From positions 33,982 to 97,981 of the forward strand of contig DHSL01000041.1 of NCBI GenBank assembly GCA_002411345.1: a stretch of DNA of 64,000 nt. Reading direction: 5' to 3'. The stretch comes from Bacteroidales bacterium UBA5287. Its GTDB lineage: Bacteria > Bacteroidota > Bacteroidia > Bacteroidales > Dysgonomonadaceae. The notes under the pieces are model-generated. The model was not told the DNA's origin and did not search any database. It saw nothing but the letters and a program-made list of their open reading frames with translations. The position numbers and the translations under genes were made by a program. This document shows, piece by piece, positions 43,318-51,915 of this stretch (position 1 is the stretch's first letter; each line of letters starts with the position of its first letter).

Positions 43318-44997
43318 ATGAAGAATTTATTTACATTATTAATGATGGCTACACTCCTGGCTTTCAGCAGTTGTAGCTATGACGACGATGATCTTTGGAA
43401 TAAGGTTAACAACCTTGACGAAAGGATTAAAACCCTTGAACAAGTTGTCAAGCAGATAAACAACGATATATCCTCTTTGGAGACAATCGTTAATGCATTG
43501 GAAAACAGTAAAAGTATTACGAATGTTTCTGAATCGTCAAAGGGGTGGACCATCACTTTCAGCGATGACACAAGCATCGAAATAGAGCATGGTAAAAACG
43601 GCAACGATGGCGCTAACGGTGCAGATGCTCCGATTATTGGCATTTCCAAAGACGGAGATGCATATTACTGGACTATCAGCACCAACCCTGAGAACGATCC
43701 TTGGCTTAGAGATGCTGACGGCAATAAGATACCCGTAAGTGGTAAAGATGGCTCGAAACCTGTAATGGGTGTGGATAAAGACGGGTTTTGGACTGTCGAT
43801 TACAGTGATGGCAAAGGTCCCAAGCAGATTCTCGATTCCAATGGTGATCCGATTAAAGCAACTGCGAAAAGCGAGACTTCTCTTATCGTAGATGTTATTT
43901 CCAGCCAGACAAATGTAACCTTTATTCTTGCCGATGGCACGATTTTCAATGTTCCTAAAATCATTCCTGTAATTGTTGAAATTGAAGCGAATGAAGAAGA
44001 GAATTTCAAATATGCACAAACTCGCACTTTCAATGTGAAAATGAAAGGTGTTACCGGTTATCAGGTTACCGGGCCGACAGGATGGAACGTTGTACTGAAA
44101 AAAACAGGTGATGAAGTCGGGATACTATCTGTTACAGCTCCAAATGAAATGGCAATTAATTTAGGTGTTTCAATTGCAGAGGGTACAATTAACATTCTCG
44201 GTATCGGCAACGGCGCGGTAAATATACCACTAAAAGTGGCAGCAAGAGCATACGAACTTCGCATACTATCATTCGAAGATGGAGATTATAAAGGAGCGGA
44301 AGCATCGCCTTATTGGACTTCGCTTATAGATTCACCGCAATACGGAGGGTCGTTGCTTTATCCTACAGGACAGACTTTATATGGATGGTATGATAAGAGT
44401 AATACTGAACTAGCGTCTGAGTTTGTCAACGAATGGGGCGATTTCCAATTTTGGGGCGGCGGAGAAGTTATATCGAACTATGTGGAAACCAACATAGATG
44501 ATGGAGATTATCTACATCAGTTATCAGTATATTATCATGATCCGGTAACCGGTTACGGTGGCAACAAAGGTTCGAAAAATTTCTGTGTACACTATGGATA
44601 TGTTGATAATTCCGGTTATGGCGGAACTGAACGTCAGAACATATATTTTGCCGACGGAGAGGCTCGTGTAGTCGACCATATGTACGTTACCATTACCACC
44701 TACCTGTTAAATTGTGTTCAGAACGGTAACGGTCTTACCGACCCTGTAGGCCCCGACGGATTTATAAGGATTGTTGCCACAGGTTTCGATGAAAATGGTA
44801 ATGAAATAACCAATGTCACTCCTAAGTTTGAAATTGCCAATTATGATCGTACTGTAATTGATTGGCAAAAATGGGATCTCTCCGGATTAGGCAAAGTCAC
44901 TAAAATAGAATTTAACGTTGAAGGTGACAGTGATAACGGATACGGCTTCAGTCAACCGGCCTATTTCGCTTATGATGACGTAGCTGTAAGATTTTAA
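43318..44997 (+). CDS. DUF4988/DUF4465 surface lipoprotein, probable B12-binding protein (BtuH-like)
   Basis: The signal peptide ends at LLAFSSC. A short coiled coil (VNNLDERIKTLEQVVKQINN) leads into a DUF4988-type region and a small collagen-like stretch (GKNGNDGANGADAP). The C-terminal half, from RILSFEDGDYKGAEASPYWT, is a DUF4465 domain (about 318-559) with a Trp/Tyr/Gly-rich surface. DUF4465 proteins in Bacteroides B12 loci (BtuH) bind cobalamin at the cell surface. First gene after the riboswitch, 20 bases before the receptor gene. The role is inferred from domain plus context. Confidence 0.8.
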   Translation: MKNLFTLLMMATLLAFSSCSYDDDDLWNKVNNLDERIKTLEQVVKQINNDISSLETIVNALENSKSITNVSESSKGWTITFSDDTSIEIEHGKNGNDGANGADAPIIGISKDGDAYYWTISTNPENDPWLRDADGNKIPVSGKDGSKPVMGVDKDGFWTVDYSDGKGPKQILDSNGDPIKATAKSETSLIVDVISSQTNVTFILADGTIFNVPKIIPVIVEIEANEEENFKYAQTRTFNVKMKGVTGYQVTGPTGWNVVLKKTGDEVGILSVTAPNEMAINLGVSIAEGTINILGIGNGAVNIPLKVAARAYELRILSFEDGDYKGAEASPYWTSLIDSPQYGGSLLYPTGQTLYGWYDKSNTELASEFVNEWGDFQFWGGGEVISNYVETNIDDGDYLHQLSVYYHDPVTGYGGNKGSKNFCVHYGYVDNSGYGGTERQNIYFADGEARVVDHMYVTITTYLLNCVQNGNGLTDPVGPDGFIRIVATGFDENGNEITNVTPKFEIANYDRTVIDWQKWDLSGLGKVTKIEFNVEGDSDNGYGFSQPAYFAYDDVAVRF

Positions 44998-45017
44998 TCA
45001 GTGTCGGGATTAAAAAA

Positions 45018-47075
45018 GTGAAAATCAACACAATATTCATACTGCTATTAATCCTGACCCAGATCGGGAATATTCAGGCGCAAGAGTCGATTTCCGAACT
45101 GTCGGTCGACTCTTTGCGCACCCATACCATACAAGAGGTAACTGTTATCGGAAGACAAATGAAAGAGATTGTTCCGGCACAAGTTCTTTCCGGTGAGCAG
45201 TTACAAAGACTGAATTCCCATTCCGTTTCGGATGCGTTGCGATATTTTTCAGGAGTACAGATAAAGGATTATGGAGGAATCGGTGGTCTGAAAACAGTCA
45301 ATATCCGCAGCATGGGAAGCCAACATGTGGGAGTTTTCTATGACGGTATTCAGATTGGTAACGCACAAAACGGAACGGTGGATCTTGGTAAGTTTTCGTT
45401 AGATAATATGGAGCATATCTCTGTTTATAACGGTCAGAAAAGCAATATATTTCAGTCAGCGCGTGATTTCGCTTCAGCCAGTGCCATTTATATGGAAACA
45501 CGTAAACCCACTTTCAAGGAAGGGCGCGATAACAACCTCAATTTGAAACTAAAAGGAGGTTCGTTTGATCTTATCAATGCCTCAGCGTTGATGGAACACC
45601 TCTATAATGATAAATTGTTCTCGTCCGTCAATCTCGAATTTCTCAACACATCCGGCGAGTACAAGTTTCGCTACCATAAGGACGGAGGCTATGATACCAC
45701 GGAGGTCAGGCGCAACGGCGATGTAAAGTTCCTACGTGCGGAAGCTGCCCTTTTGGGGCGTATAAACCATGGGGAATGGCAAATAAAAGGTTATATGTAT
45801 AACTCTAAGAGAGGATATCCAGGTGCAGCTGTCAAGAAGGATTACGGCATCTCGCTGTTTAATGAAGACAGGCAGAAAGACCGCAATTTTTTCTTTCAGG
45901 GATCAGTCAAGCAACAAGTGACAGATTTATATAGTTACAAGATCCAGGCTAAGTATGCCAATGATTATATGAACTACGTGATGCCCCCTGAAAGTACCGT
46001 ACAGCCAATGGATAACAACTATTGGCAACAAGAATTCTATTATACGGTGGCCAATTTATTTTCTTTCAACCGTTGGTGGACAGCTAACATCTCCACTGAC
46101 TTTCAATGGAATAAGCTTAATGCGTTTGGAACGGATATGTTTAATGCGCATTTTGTTAAGCCGAGGCGTTATTCCGTTCTGAGCGCGGCGGCCACTTCGA
46201 TAAGTTTGCGTCGATTCAGTATTCAGGAAAGTTTGCTTTACACATTTGTACATGACCAAAGCGCGCGTGGCAAGGAGGTAGCAGACAATAAAAACATTTT
46301 CACCCCTACCCTAATCGCCTCATTCAAGCCGTTTGAAAGGATCGGATTAGATGTCAGAGCATTTTATAAAGAGATATTCCGAATGCCGACGTTCAATGAC
46401 CTGTATTATGTGCAACTAGGCAACCGCCTGCTTAAGCCGGAATATACAACGCAGTACAATATCGGCATCGTGTATAACAAACAATTCGATAAAGGATTGT
46501 TCAGTTCCCTGAACTATACAGTAGACGTATATTACAACGAAGTTAAGGACAAAATAATAGCTACTCCAACCTCGAATCAGCTTGTATGGACTATGATAAA
46601 TCTCGGATACGTTGAGATACGTGGTATCGACATGACGTTAAATCCCAACTTACAAATAGGAGAATTCGGTATAGGAGTCCGACTAAGTTATACATACCAA
46701 AAGGCTCAGGATTTTACCCGGGAAAAGAAAGAGAATTGGGATGATCCCGTGATAGACGGCTATGGTGATCAAATACCCTATATCCCGTGGCATAGCGGTT
46801 CGCTTATACTTAATACAAAATATAAAGACTGGGATTTCAATTACAGTTTTATCTATACCGGCGAGCGGTATATGTTGGGGAATAATACTCCCGTCAATTA
46901 TATCCAGCCGTGGTACACTCACGATATGTCCCTCTCACGGAACATATCGTTGAATAATTCTCTTCTTCGTGTAACAACGGAAGTTAATAATATTTTTAAT
47001 CAACAGTATGAAGTTGTCAAATGGTATCCCATGCCCGGAACCAACTTTAAAATCATTTTAAGTTATACATTATGA
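45018..47075 (+). CDS. btuB: BtuB-like TonB-dependent cobalamin receptor
   Basis: The start codon is GTG at 45018, followed by a signal peptide (INTIFILLLILTQIGNIQAQ). The TonB box region (IQEVTVIGRQMKEI) and plug domain (LSGEQLQRLNSHSVSDALRY; TVNIRSMGSQHVGVFYDGIQ) precede a 22-strand-type barrel to residue 685. The size and the absence of STN or carboxypeptidase-like domains fit a vitamin B12 receptor rather than SusC. It overlaps the BtuG-like gene by four bases (ATGA). In Bacteroides such receptors form a stable complex with the BtuG lipoprotein. Confidence 0.88.
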   Translation: MKINTIFILLLILTQIGNIQAQESISELSVDSLRTHTIQEVTVIGRQMKEIVPAQVLSGEQLQRLNSHSVSDALRYFSGVQIKDYGGIGGLKTVNIRSMGSQHVGVFYDGIQIGNAQNGTVDLGKFSLDNMEHISVYNGQKSNIFQSARDFASASAIYMETRKPTFKEGRDNNLNLKLKGGSFDLINASALMEHLYNDKLFSSVNLEFLNTSGEYKFRYHKDGGYDTTEVRRNGDVKFLRAEAALLGRINHGEWQIKGYMYNSKRGYPGAAVKKDYGISLFNEDRQKDRNFFFQGSVKQQVTDLYSYKIQAKYANDYMNYVMPPESTVQPMDNNYWQQEFYYTVANLFSFNRWWTANISTDFQWNKLNAFGTDMFNAHFVKPRRYSVLSAAATSISLRRFSIQESLLYTFVHDQSARGKEVADNKNIFTPTLIASFKPFERIGLDVRAFYKEIFRMPTFNDLYYVQLGNRLLKPEYTTQYNIGIVYNKQFDKGLFSSLNYTVDVYYNEVKDKIIATPTSNQLVWTMINLGYVEIRGIDMTLNPNLQIGEFGIGVRLSYTYQKAQDFTREKKENWDDPVIDGYGDQIPYIPWHSGSLILNTKYKDWDFNYSFIYTGERYMLGNNTPVNYIQPWYTHDMSLSRNISLNNSLLRVTTEVNNIFNQQYEVVKWYPMPGTNFKIILSYTL

Positions 47076-48244
47076 GATTTTTTAATGCCAGATATCTTAC
47101 AGCAGCCATTTGTTTGTTAGTGCTTGCTACTTCATGCCGCAAAGACGATCCTATATTACCGTCCGAGCCAATAGAGGTAAATCCCGGGGAAGAAGTTACC
47201 GGTGACATATACGGTTTCTTCCTTCTCAACGAAGGTAATATGGGAACCAATCAAGCTTCTATAGATCATTACGACTATGAAACAGGAGTTTATACACGTA
47301 ATATTTATGGTGAACGGAACCCATATGAGATAAAAGACCTCGGGGATGTAGGCAACGACATCCAAATATACGGAGATAAACTTTGGGCAATAATAAACTG
47401 TTCTAATTATGTAGAGGTCATGGATGTCAATACGGTCAAGCATATCACCAAGATAGCCGTTCCAAACTGCCGCTATCTTACCTTTAAGGATAATTATGCT
47501 TATGTGAGCGCATATGCCGGGCCTGTTCAGATAGCGCCTGATGCACGTATAGGATATGTCGCTAAGATAGACACACTTACCCTTGAAGTGGTAGATGAGT
47601 GTATCGTCGGGTATCAACCTGAAGAGATGGCGATTGTGGGTGACAAGCTATATGTAACCAATTCCGGTGGATACCGTGTGCCGAATTACGACCGCACGGT
47701 ATCAGTCATAGACCTCAACACTTTTACCGAAGTAAAACAGATAGAAGTAGCCATAAATCTTCACCGCATAAAACTTGACAACTATGGCAATCTATACGTT
47801 TCCTCTCGTGGAGATTATTACACAGTACCCTCAAAGACGTTTATCATAGATACCAATACCGATGAAGTTGTCTATGAGTTCGACGACCTACCTAACACAA
47901 ATATGACCCTGTGCGGGGACTCACTGTATGTTTACAGCACCGAGTGGAGCTATGTTACAAAAGAATGGACCGTTTCCTACGCGATTGTAGATACTCGGAC
48001 AAGGAAGATCATAACCCGCAATTTTATTAAAGACGGTACTGAAGAACGTATTCAAACCCCTTATGGAATAGCCGTGAATCCGAATACCGGGGAGTTTTTG
48101 GTTACCGATGCCAAAGACTATGTCAGAGCCGGAACCCTTCACTGTTTCGGGAAGGACGGCATTCGCAAGTGGTCTATTACGACCGGAAATATTCCCGCGC
48201 ATATTGTTTTCAGTAAAAAGAAACTACGACCTGTTAATGCATAA
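47072..48244 (+). CDS. btuG: BtuG-like YncE/DUF5074 beta-propeller lipoprotein
   Basis: The lipobox is CLLVLATSC (residue about 24). The mature protein is a seven-bladed propeller of the YncE/DUF5074 type: IYGFFLLNEGNMGTNQASID, GNDIQIYGDKLWAIINCSNY, YAYVSAYAGPVQ, RTVSVIDLNTFTEV, and NPNTGEFLVTDAKDYVRAGT. BtuG proteins bind cobalamin very tightly at the surface and hand it to BtuB. The overlap with the receptor gene and the upstream riboswitch make this assignment strong. Confidence 0.88.
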   Translation: MRFFNARYLTAAICLLVLATSCRKDDPILPSEPIEVNPGEEVTGDIYGFFLLNEGNMGTNQASIDHYDYETGVYTRNIYGERNPYEIKDLGDVGNDIQIYGDKLWAIINCSNYVEVMDVNTVKHITKIAVPNCRYLTFKDNYAYVSAYAGPVQIAPDARIGYVAKIDTLTLEVVDECIVGYQPEEMAIVGDKLYVTNSGGYRVPNYDRTVSVIDLNTFTEVKQIEVAINLHRIKLDNYGNLYVSSRGDYYTVPSKTFIIDTNTDEVVYEFDDLPNTNMTLCGDSLYVYSTEWSYVTKEWTVSYAIVDTRTRKIITRNFIKDGTEERIQTPYGIAVNPNTGEFLVTDAKDYVRAGTLHCFGKDGIRKWSITTGNIPAHIVFSKKKLRPVNA

Positions 48245-48261
48245 CTTAAATAATTAAAAAG

Positions 48262-49575
48262 ATGAACGTTAAAATTACATGGAGGTTTTTGCTCCTGCTG
48301 CTGACTTCAATTCTATTTGCCGGAACCTTTACCGGATGCAGCAATGACGATGAAATCAATGACAGATACATGCTTAAAAAAGAAGACATCACTGTAGCTG
48401 TGCCAGGTGACGGATTTAAAGCCAAGGTTAATCAGTTGTTTAAAATCGAAGTGAACAGCGTGTCCGACGATGCACTCACTTACCGTTGGTTCATAGATGA
48501 CAAGCCAATTGCACAAACTAAAAATCTTGAACACATGTTTGAGAAGGGAGGCATGTTCGGACTTAAACTTCAGGTATCTCAGGATAATATCACTTTCGAC
48601 TATTATTTTACGGTCTTAGTAGAGTACGGACCGATAGACCCTCCGGCAGAGGGCTCTAATCCTTTTATTACCAAAGTGTTCGATTATATGCCTGCCGTAG
48701 GACAGTTTACCAACAAACTACCACTGTATGAAGATGGTGATACACAGGAAATCATGAATCAGAAAGTGCTTGATGACATAGGCAACAATAACAGAGGAAT
48801 GATTACTCTGGGTGGATTCGGAGGATATGTTGTTGTCGGTTTTGACCATACGATACAGAATATAGAAGGCAAGCGTGATTTCCGTGTACTTGGTAATGCG
48901 TTTTATGCTAACTCAAACCCCAATCCGAATGCACCTGAAGGCGGAAGTTGTGAGCCGGGTGTGATTATGGTGGCTTATGATGTCAATGCCAATGGAAAAC
49001 CTGACAATGACGAGTGGTTTGAGATAGCAGGCAGCGCCCATGTTAATTCCACAGGCGAACTATGGTATGAAATGGCACGAGCCAGGGGAAACGATGTAAA
49101 CACCTATTTTAATTATAAAATCACCTATCACAAACCCGCGATTGAACCGACCTCGTCGGATGAATGGTGTACATATATCCGTTGGGAAGATAATCAGGGT
49201 AATTCAGGTTACAAAGTGAAGAATCAGTTCCATCGGCAACCCTATTATCCATTATGGGCCGGGGACACTCTCTCCTTTACCGGAACCTGTCTCCCGCAGA
49301 ACGGTATTGATGAAAGCGGAATAGGCAACTACTTCGTTTTGTATAAATTCCGTTATGGATATGCCGATAATGAAGTAAACACATATGATGATGCGTCAAT
49401 AGACATAAGCTGGGCTATAGATAAAAACGGAAAAAGAGTTAATCTTCCCGGAGTCGATTTCATCAAAATATACTGTGGTGTAAATCAAGAAAACGGCTGG
49501 TTGGGTGAATGTTCGACAGAGATACTTGGAGTGGAAGACCTGCATCTCCTTGGAGTAGATATAGATACAAGATAA
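48262..49575 (+). CDS. PKD-domain surface lipoprotein of the B12 locus
   Basis: The signal peptide ends at AGTFTGC. A PKD-like domain covers about 40-120 (VNSVSDDALTYRWFIDDKPI; GGMFGLKLQVSQDNITFDYY). The remaining 300 residues form a beta-rich domain with GGFGGYVVVGFDHTIQNIEG, EWFEIAGSAHVNST and HRQPYYPLWAGDTLSFTG. Similar 'cell surface protein' genes are common at the end of Bacteroidota B12 loci, where accessory binders are found; direct B12 binding here is unproven. It lies 17 bases after the BtuG-like gene. The stop is followed in the same frame by a GH20 fragment. Confidence 0.75.
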   Translation: MNVKITWRFLLLLLTSILFAGTFTGCSNDDEINDRYMLKKEDITVAVPGDGFKAKVNQLFKIEVNSVSDDALTYRWFIDDKPIAQTKNLEHMFEKGGMFGLKLQVSQDNITFDYYFTVLVEYGPIDPPAEGSNPFITKVFDYMPAVGQFTNKLPLYEDGDTQEIMNQKVLDDIGNNNRGMITLGGFGGYVVVGFDHTIQNIEGKRDFRVLGNAFYANSNPNPNAPEGGSCEPGVIMVAYDVNANGKPDNDEWFEIAGSAHVNSTGELWYEMARARGNDVNTYFNYKITYHKPAIEPTSSDEWCTYIRWEDNQGNSGYKVKNQFHRQPYYPLWAGDTLSFTGTCLPQNGIDESGIGNYFVLYKFRYGYADNEVNTYDDASIDISWAIDKNGKRVNLPGVDFIKIYCGVNQENGWLGECSTEILGVEDLHLLGVDIDTR

Positions 49576-49842
49576 TTAAATAGATATATATCCTTTGTTC
49601 CTGAGCTTGATATGCCCGGGCATAGTGCTGCTTTTAAACGTGCAATGGGATTTGATATGCAGTCTGAAGAAGGACTAAAAGCAATAACAAATCTCTTAAC
49701 TGAGGTTTGTTTAACTTATCCGGAATTAAAATATTTTCATATTGGTGCTGACGAAGTGAAAGTTACCAATGAGGATTTTATAATAAAAAAGAATGCACAA
49801 AATACTGAATTAACATTTCAATATTGCCAGTCCGTAATTTAA
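49576..49842 (+). pseudogene. Internal fragment of a GH20 beta-hexosaminidase
   Basis: The open stretch reads SFVPELDMPGHSAAFKRAMG, a gap-free continuation, then YFHIGADEVKVTNEDFI. The HIGADEV motif is the catalytic Asp-Glu pair of family 20 and ELDMPGHS the preceding conserved strand. Only about 85 codons of a 500-780-residue enzyme remain, with neither end present. The left boundary coincides with the stop of the B12-locus lipoprotein, so a deletion or insertion joined the two. Confidence 0.8.
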
Positions 49843-49897
49843 CAAGATTTTAGTAAAAACAGACTGAGTATATATTTATCAAATAAACTAAAAAAAC

Positions 49898-49944
49898 AAT
49901 TCGTATTTTTGCGAATTGAAATAACTGTTCGTATATTTGCGAAC
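49898..49944 (+). promoter_or_regulatory. Two tandem palindromic operators upstream of arsR
   Basis: AATTCG-tatttttg-CGAATT (49898-49917) and GTTCG-tatatttg-CGAAC (49927-49944) are near-identical palindromes with the same 8-base spacer and centres 28 bases apart. The second contains TATATTTG, a -7 promoter element, so ArsR bound here would block RNA polymerase. The arsR start is 38 bases downstream. Confidence 0.75.
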
Positions 49945-49981
49945 CGAAATTAACTACATTTTGTATTTAATAAAAGTTGAT

Positions 49982-50302
49982 ATGACAAAAAAAGAATTTA
50001 CAGAAGAGCAGATCAGAATTTCCCGTATTGCCAAAGCTCTGGCTCATCCGGTAAGGATTGCTATTTTACAATTGTTGGCTAACCAAAATTGCTGTTATCA
50101 TGGTGATATGTCGGAAATTATTCCGGTGGCCAAAAGCACTCTTTCACAGCATCTAAACGAGCTGAAGGAGGCAGGACTGATTCAGGGTGAATTTACTCCT
50201 CCCACTATAAAGTATTGCATCAACAAAGCAAACTGGGAAAGTGCACGAGATTTGCTGGGAAGCTTTATCGATCAAATTGCAAAGGTAAATAGCTATTGTT
50301 AA
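49982..50302 (+). CDS. arsR: ArsR-family winged-helix repressor
   Basis: The start is set at ATG 49982 (MTKKEFTEEQIRISRIAKAL); an upstream GTG or similar would run into the operator. The 106-residue protein has the ArsR fold: ALAHPVRIAILQLLANQNCC, DMSEIIPVAKSTLSQHLNEL as recognition helix, and LKEAGLIQGEFTPPTIKYCI as wing. Cysteines at NCCYH and near the C-terminus (NSYC) may bind As(III) or a related metalloid. It would repress the arsF-arsG-thioredoxin-permease genes that follow and release DNA upon ligand binding. Confidence 0.88.
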   Translation: MTKKEFTEEQIRISRIAKALAHPVRIAILQLLANQNCCYHGDMSEIIPVAKSTLSQHLNELKEAGLIQGEFTPPTIKYCINKANWESARDLLGSFIDQIAKVNSYC

Positions 50303-50405
50303 CGGTATATAGTATTCACACTTATCTAAAAAATTAAGGAAGCAAAATAATCTAATAAAATACAAACAAATTATTTCCATCAAACAATCAAAAATTTTAA
50401 ATCTT

Positions 50406-50837
50406 ATGAAACAAGTTCTTTTTATCTTATTTGCAGTAGTCACTTTGACCGCATGCGGCAACGGAAACGAGAAAAAAAATGCAGCGGAAACTTCAGCAGT
50501 TACATCAACAGAAATATCATCTGTCGGAAATGCAGACACTACTTCCGTATTTGTTTATTATTTTCATGGCAAACAACGCTGCAAGACCTGTATAGCTGTC
50601 CAAAGTTTTACAAAGGAAGCTATAGCACAGATGTACAATAATAATCAAAATGTAAAATTTAAGGAAGTATTGATTGAAGATGCAGCAAATAAAGAACTTG
50701 TTGAAAAGTATGGTATAGCATGGAGCACACTGATAGTTGCAAAGGGTGACGACTATATAGATATTACGCAAAACGCGTTTGCCAATCCGGAGGGAGTGAA
50801 AGAGATACTAAAGAGTGAAATAGACGGAAGGCTTTAA
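50406..50837 (+). CDS. ArsF-like thioredoxin-fold lipoprotein
   Basis: The lipobox is FAVVTLTAC. After a Ser/Thr-rich linker (residues 25-50) comes a thioredoxin-like domain: VFVYYFHGKQRCKTCIAVQS with a CKTC redox motif, then KFKEVLIEDAANKELVEKYG and STLIVAKGDD. It matches the group annotated as ArsF in Bacteroides vulgatus-type ars operons, where it is thought to work with ArsG on organoarsenicals. It lies second in the operon. The reductive role is inferred from the motif and position. Confidence 0.78.
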   Translation: MKQVLFILFAVVTLTACGNGNEKKNAAETSAVTSTEISSVGNADTTSVFVYYFHGKQRCKTCIAVQSFTKEAIAQMYNNNQNVKFKEVLIEDAANKELVEKYGIAWSTLIVAKGDDYIDITQNAFANPEGVKEILKSEIDGRL

Positions 50838-50860
50838 TCTACAATAAATTTCACTTAATA

Positions 50861-51562
50861 ATGATGAATTTTCTGCAGAGCCTGACTGAAGGCTCCAGCT
50901 GGCCCTTGTTTACATCGTTCCTTCTTGGACTGATGACAGCTATAAGCCCCTGTCCTCTCGCTACAAATATCACGGCAACCGCCTATCTCAGTAAAGATAT
51001 TGGTAACAAAAAAAGGGTATTGTTCAACGGTCTTTTTTATACACTTGGCAGGATGTTTACCTATACTGCACTCGGTATGATCTTCTTTTTTGGTGCGAGC
51101 CAACTAAAGATTGCCGGATTCCTTCAGAATATCGGCGGTCTTTGGCTCGGAGTGATCTTACTGGCGATCGGCATCTTTATGTTGGATCTCATTCAGTTGA
51201 ATCTGCCGGGTGTAGGAAAGTTGACTGATAAGTTCGGAAAAAAGGAAGGAAAGAAAACTTTTTGGGACGCTTTTCTACTTGGATTACTTTTTGCGCTTGC
51301 CTTTTGTCCATACAGCGCGATGCTTTATTTCGGGGGATTAATTCCAATGACAATTGCCTCTACATCCGGGCTCTTGTTACCACCAATATTCGCTATCGCT
51401 ACAGGTCTTCCGGTGATTATCATTGCTTGGCTTCTTGCTTACAGCGTTAGTAATATAGGGAAGTTCTATAATCGTATGAACAGTTTCCAGAAGTGGTTTA
51501 AACGTATAGTAGCAACTATATTTATAATTGTAGGTATCTATTATATCATTATCAGTCTCTGA
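50861..51562 (+). CDS. ArsG-like CcdA/DsbD-family membrane protein
   Basis: A 233-residue protein with six or seven helices and the CcdA/DsbD pair of intramembrane cysteines in SPCPLATNITATAYL and LAFCPYSAMLYF. The family passes electrons from cytoplasmic thioredoxin to the outside. In the ars operons of Bacteroides it is called ArsG, an aromatic arsenical efflux or redox partner. It lies 23 bases after the arsF-like gene, whose CxxC domain would be on the outer face and could be its electron acceptor. A small cytoplasmic-type thioredoxin follows, fitting a complete redox relay. Confidence 0.82.
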   Translation: MMNFLQSLTEGSSWPLFTSFLLGLMTAISPCPLATNITATAYLSKDIGNKKRVLFNGLFYTLGRMFTYTALGMIFFFGASQLKIAGFLQNIGGLWLGVILLAIGIFMLDLIQLNLPGVGKLTDKFGKKEGKKTFWDAFLLGLLFALAFCPYSAMLYFGGLIPMTIASTSGLLLPPIFAIATGLPVIIIAWLLAYSVSNIGKFYNRMNSFQKWFKRIVATIFIIVGIYYIIISL

Positions 51563-51610
51563 AAAAATTTAAATAACAAAAACAAATAACAAATTTAACA
51601 GATAAAAATT

Positions 51611-51844
51611 ATGGAAATATTAGTATTGGGGCCAGGTTGTAAAAATTGTGTATTGACTTATAAAGCCATTCAAAAAGTAGTAGAAGAAACCGGAATTGAA
51701 GTAACGATCCGCAAGGTGGAAGATATTATGGAGATCATGAAGTACAATATCATGACAACACCGGCAATAGTAGTTAACGGGGAGGTGAAGTTGAAAGGAC
51801 ACGTACCTTCAGAAGCGGAAATAAAGAAAATTTTAGGAGTATAA
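51611..51844 (+). CDS. Small thioredoxin-family protein (redox-active disulfide)
   Basis: A 77-residue protein with the short glutaredoxin-like 'redox-active disulfide protein 2' form: ILVLGPGCKNCVLTYKAIQK with CKNC at 11-14, then IEVTIRKVEDIMEIMKYNIM and the cis-Pro strand TTPAIVVNGEV. Proteins of this type stand next to ArsP/DUF318 permeases and CcdA proteins in many genomes. It probably reduces the ArsG-like protein or the metalloid directly. Confidence 0.88.
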   Translation: MEILVLGPGCKNCVLTYKAIQKVVEETGIEVTIRKVEDIMEIMKYNIMTTPAIVVNGEVKLKGHVPSEAEIKKILGV

Positions 51845-51871
51845 CTATCGGATAATCAACTATTAAAATAA

Positions 51872-51887
51872 CCACGTCGCGACGTGG
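51872..51887. promoter_or_regulatory. Perfect 16-base palindrome between thioredoxin and permease genes
   Basis: CCACGTCGCGACGTGG is a perfect palindrome. AAAATA upstream (51865-51870) and TATTTT downstream (51893-51898) could extend an RNA stem. It may be an intra-operon hairpin (attenuator or RNA stabiliser) or a protein-binding site. It is unusually GC-rich for the surrounding sequence and does not resemble the ArsR operators. Confidence 0.45.
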
Positions 51888-51915
51888 GAGGGTATTTTAT
51901 TGTAAAAAAGTAAAA

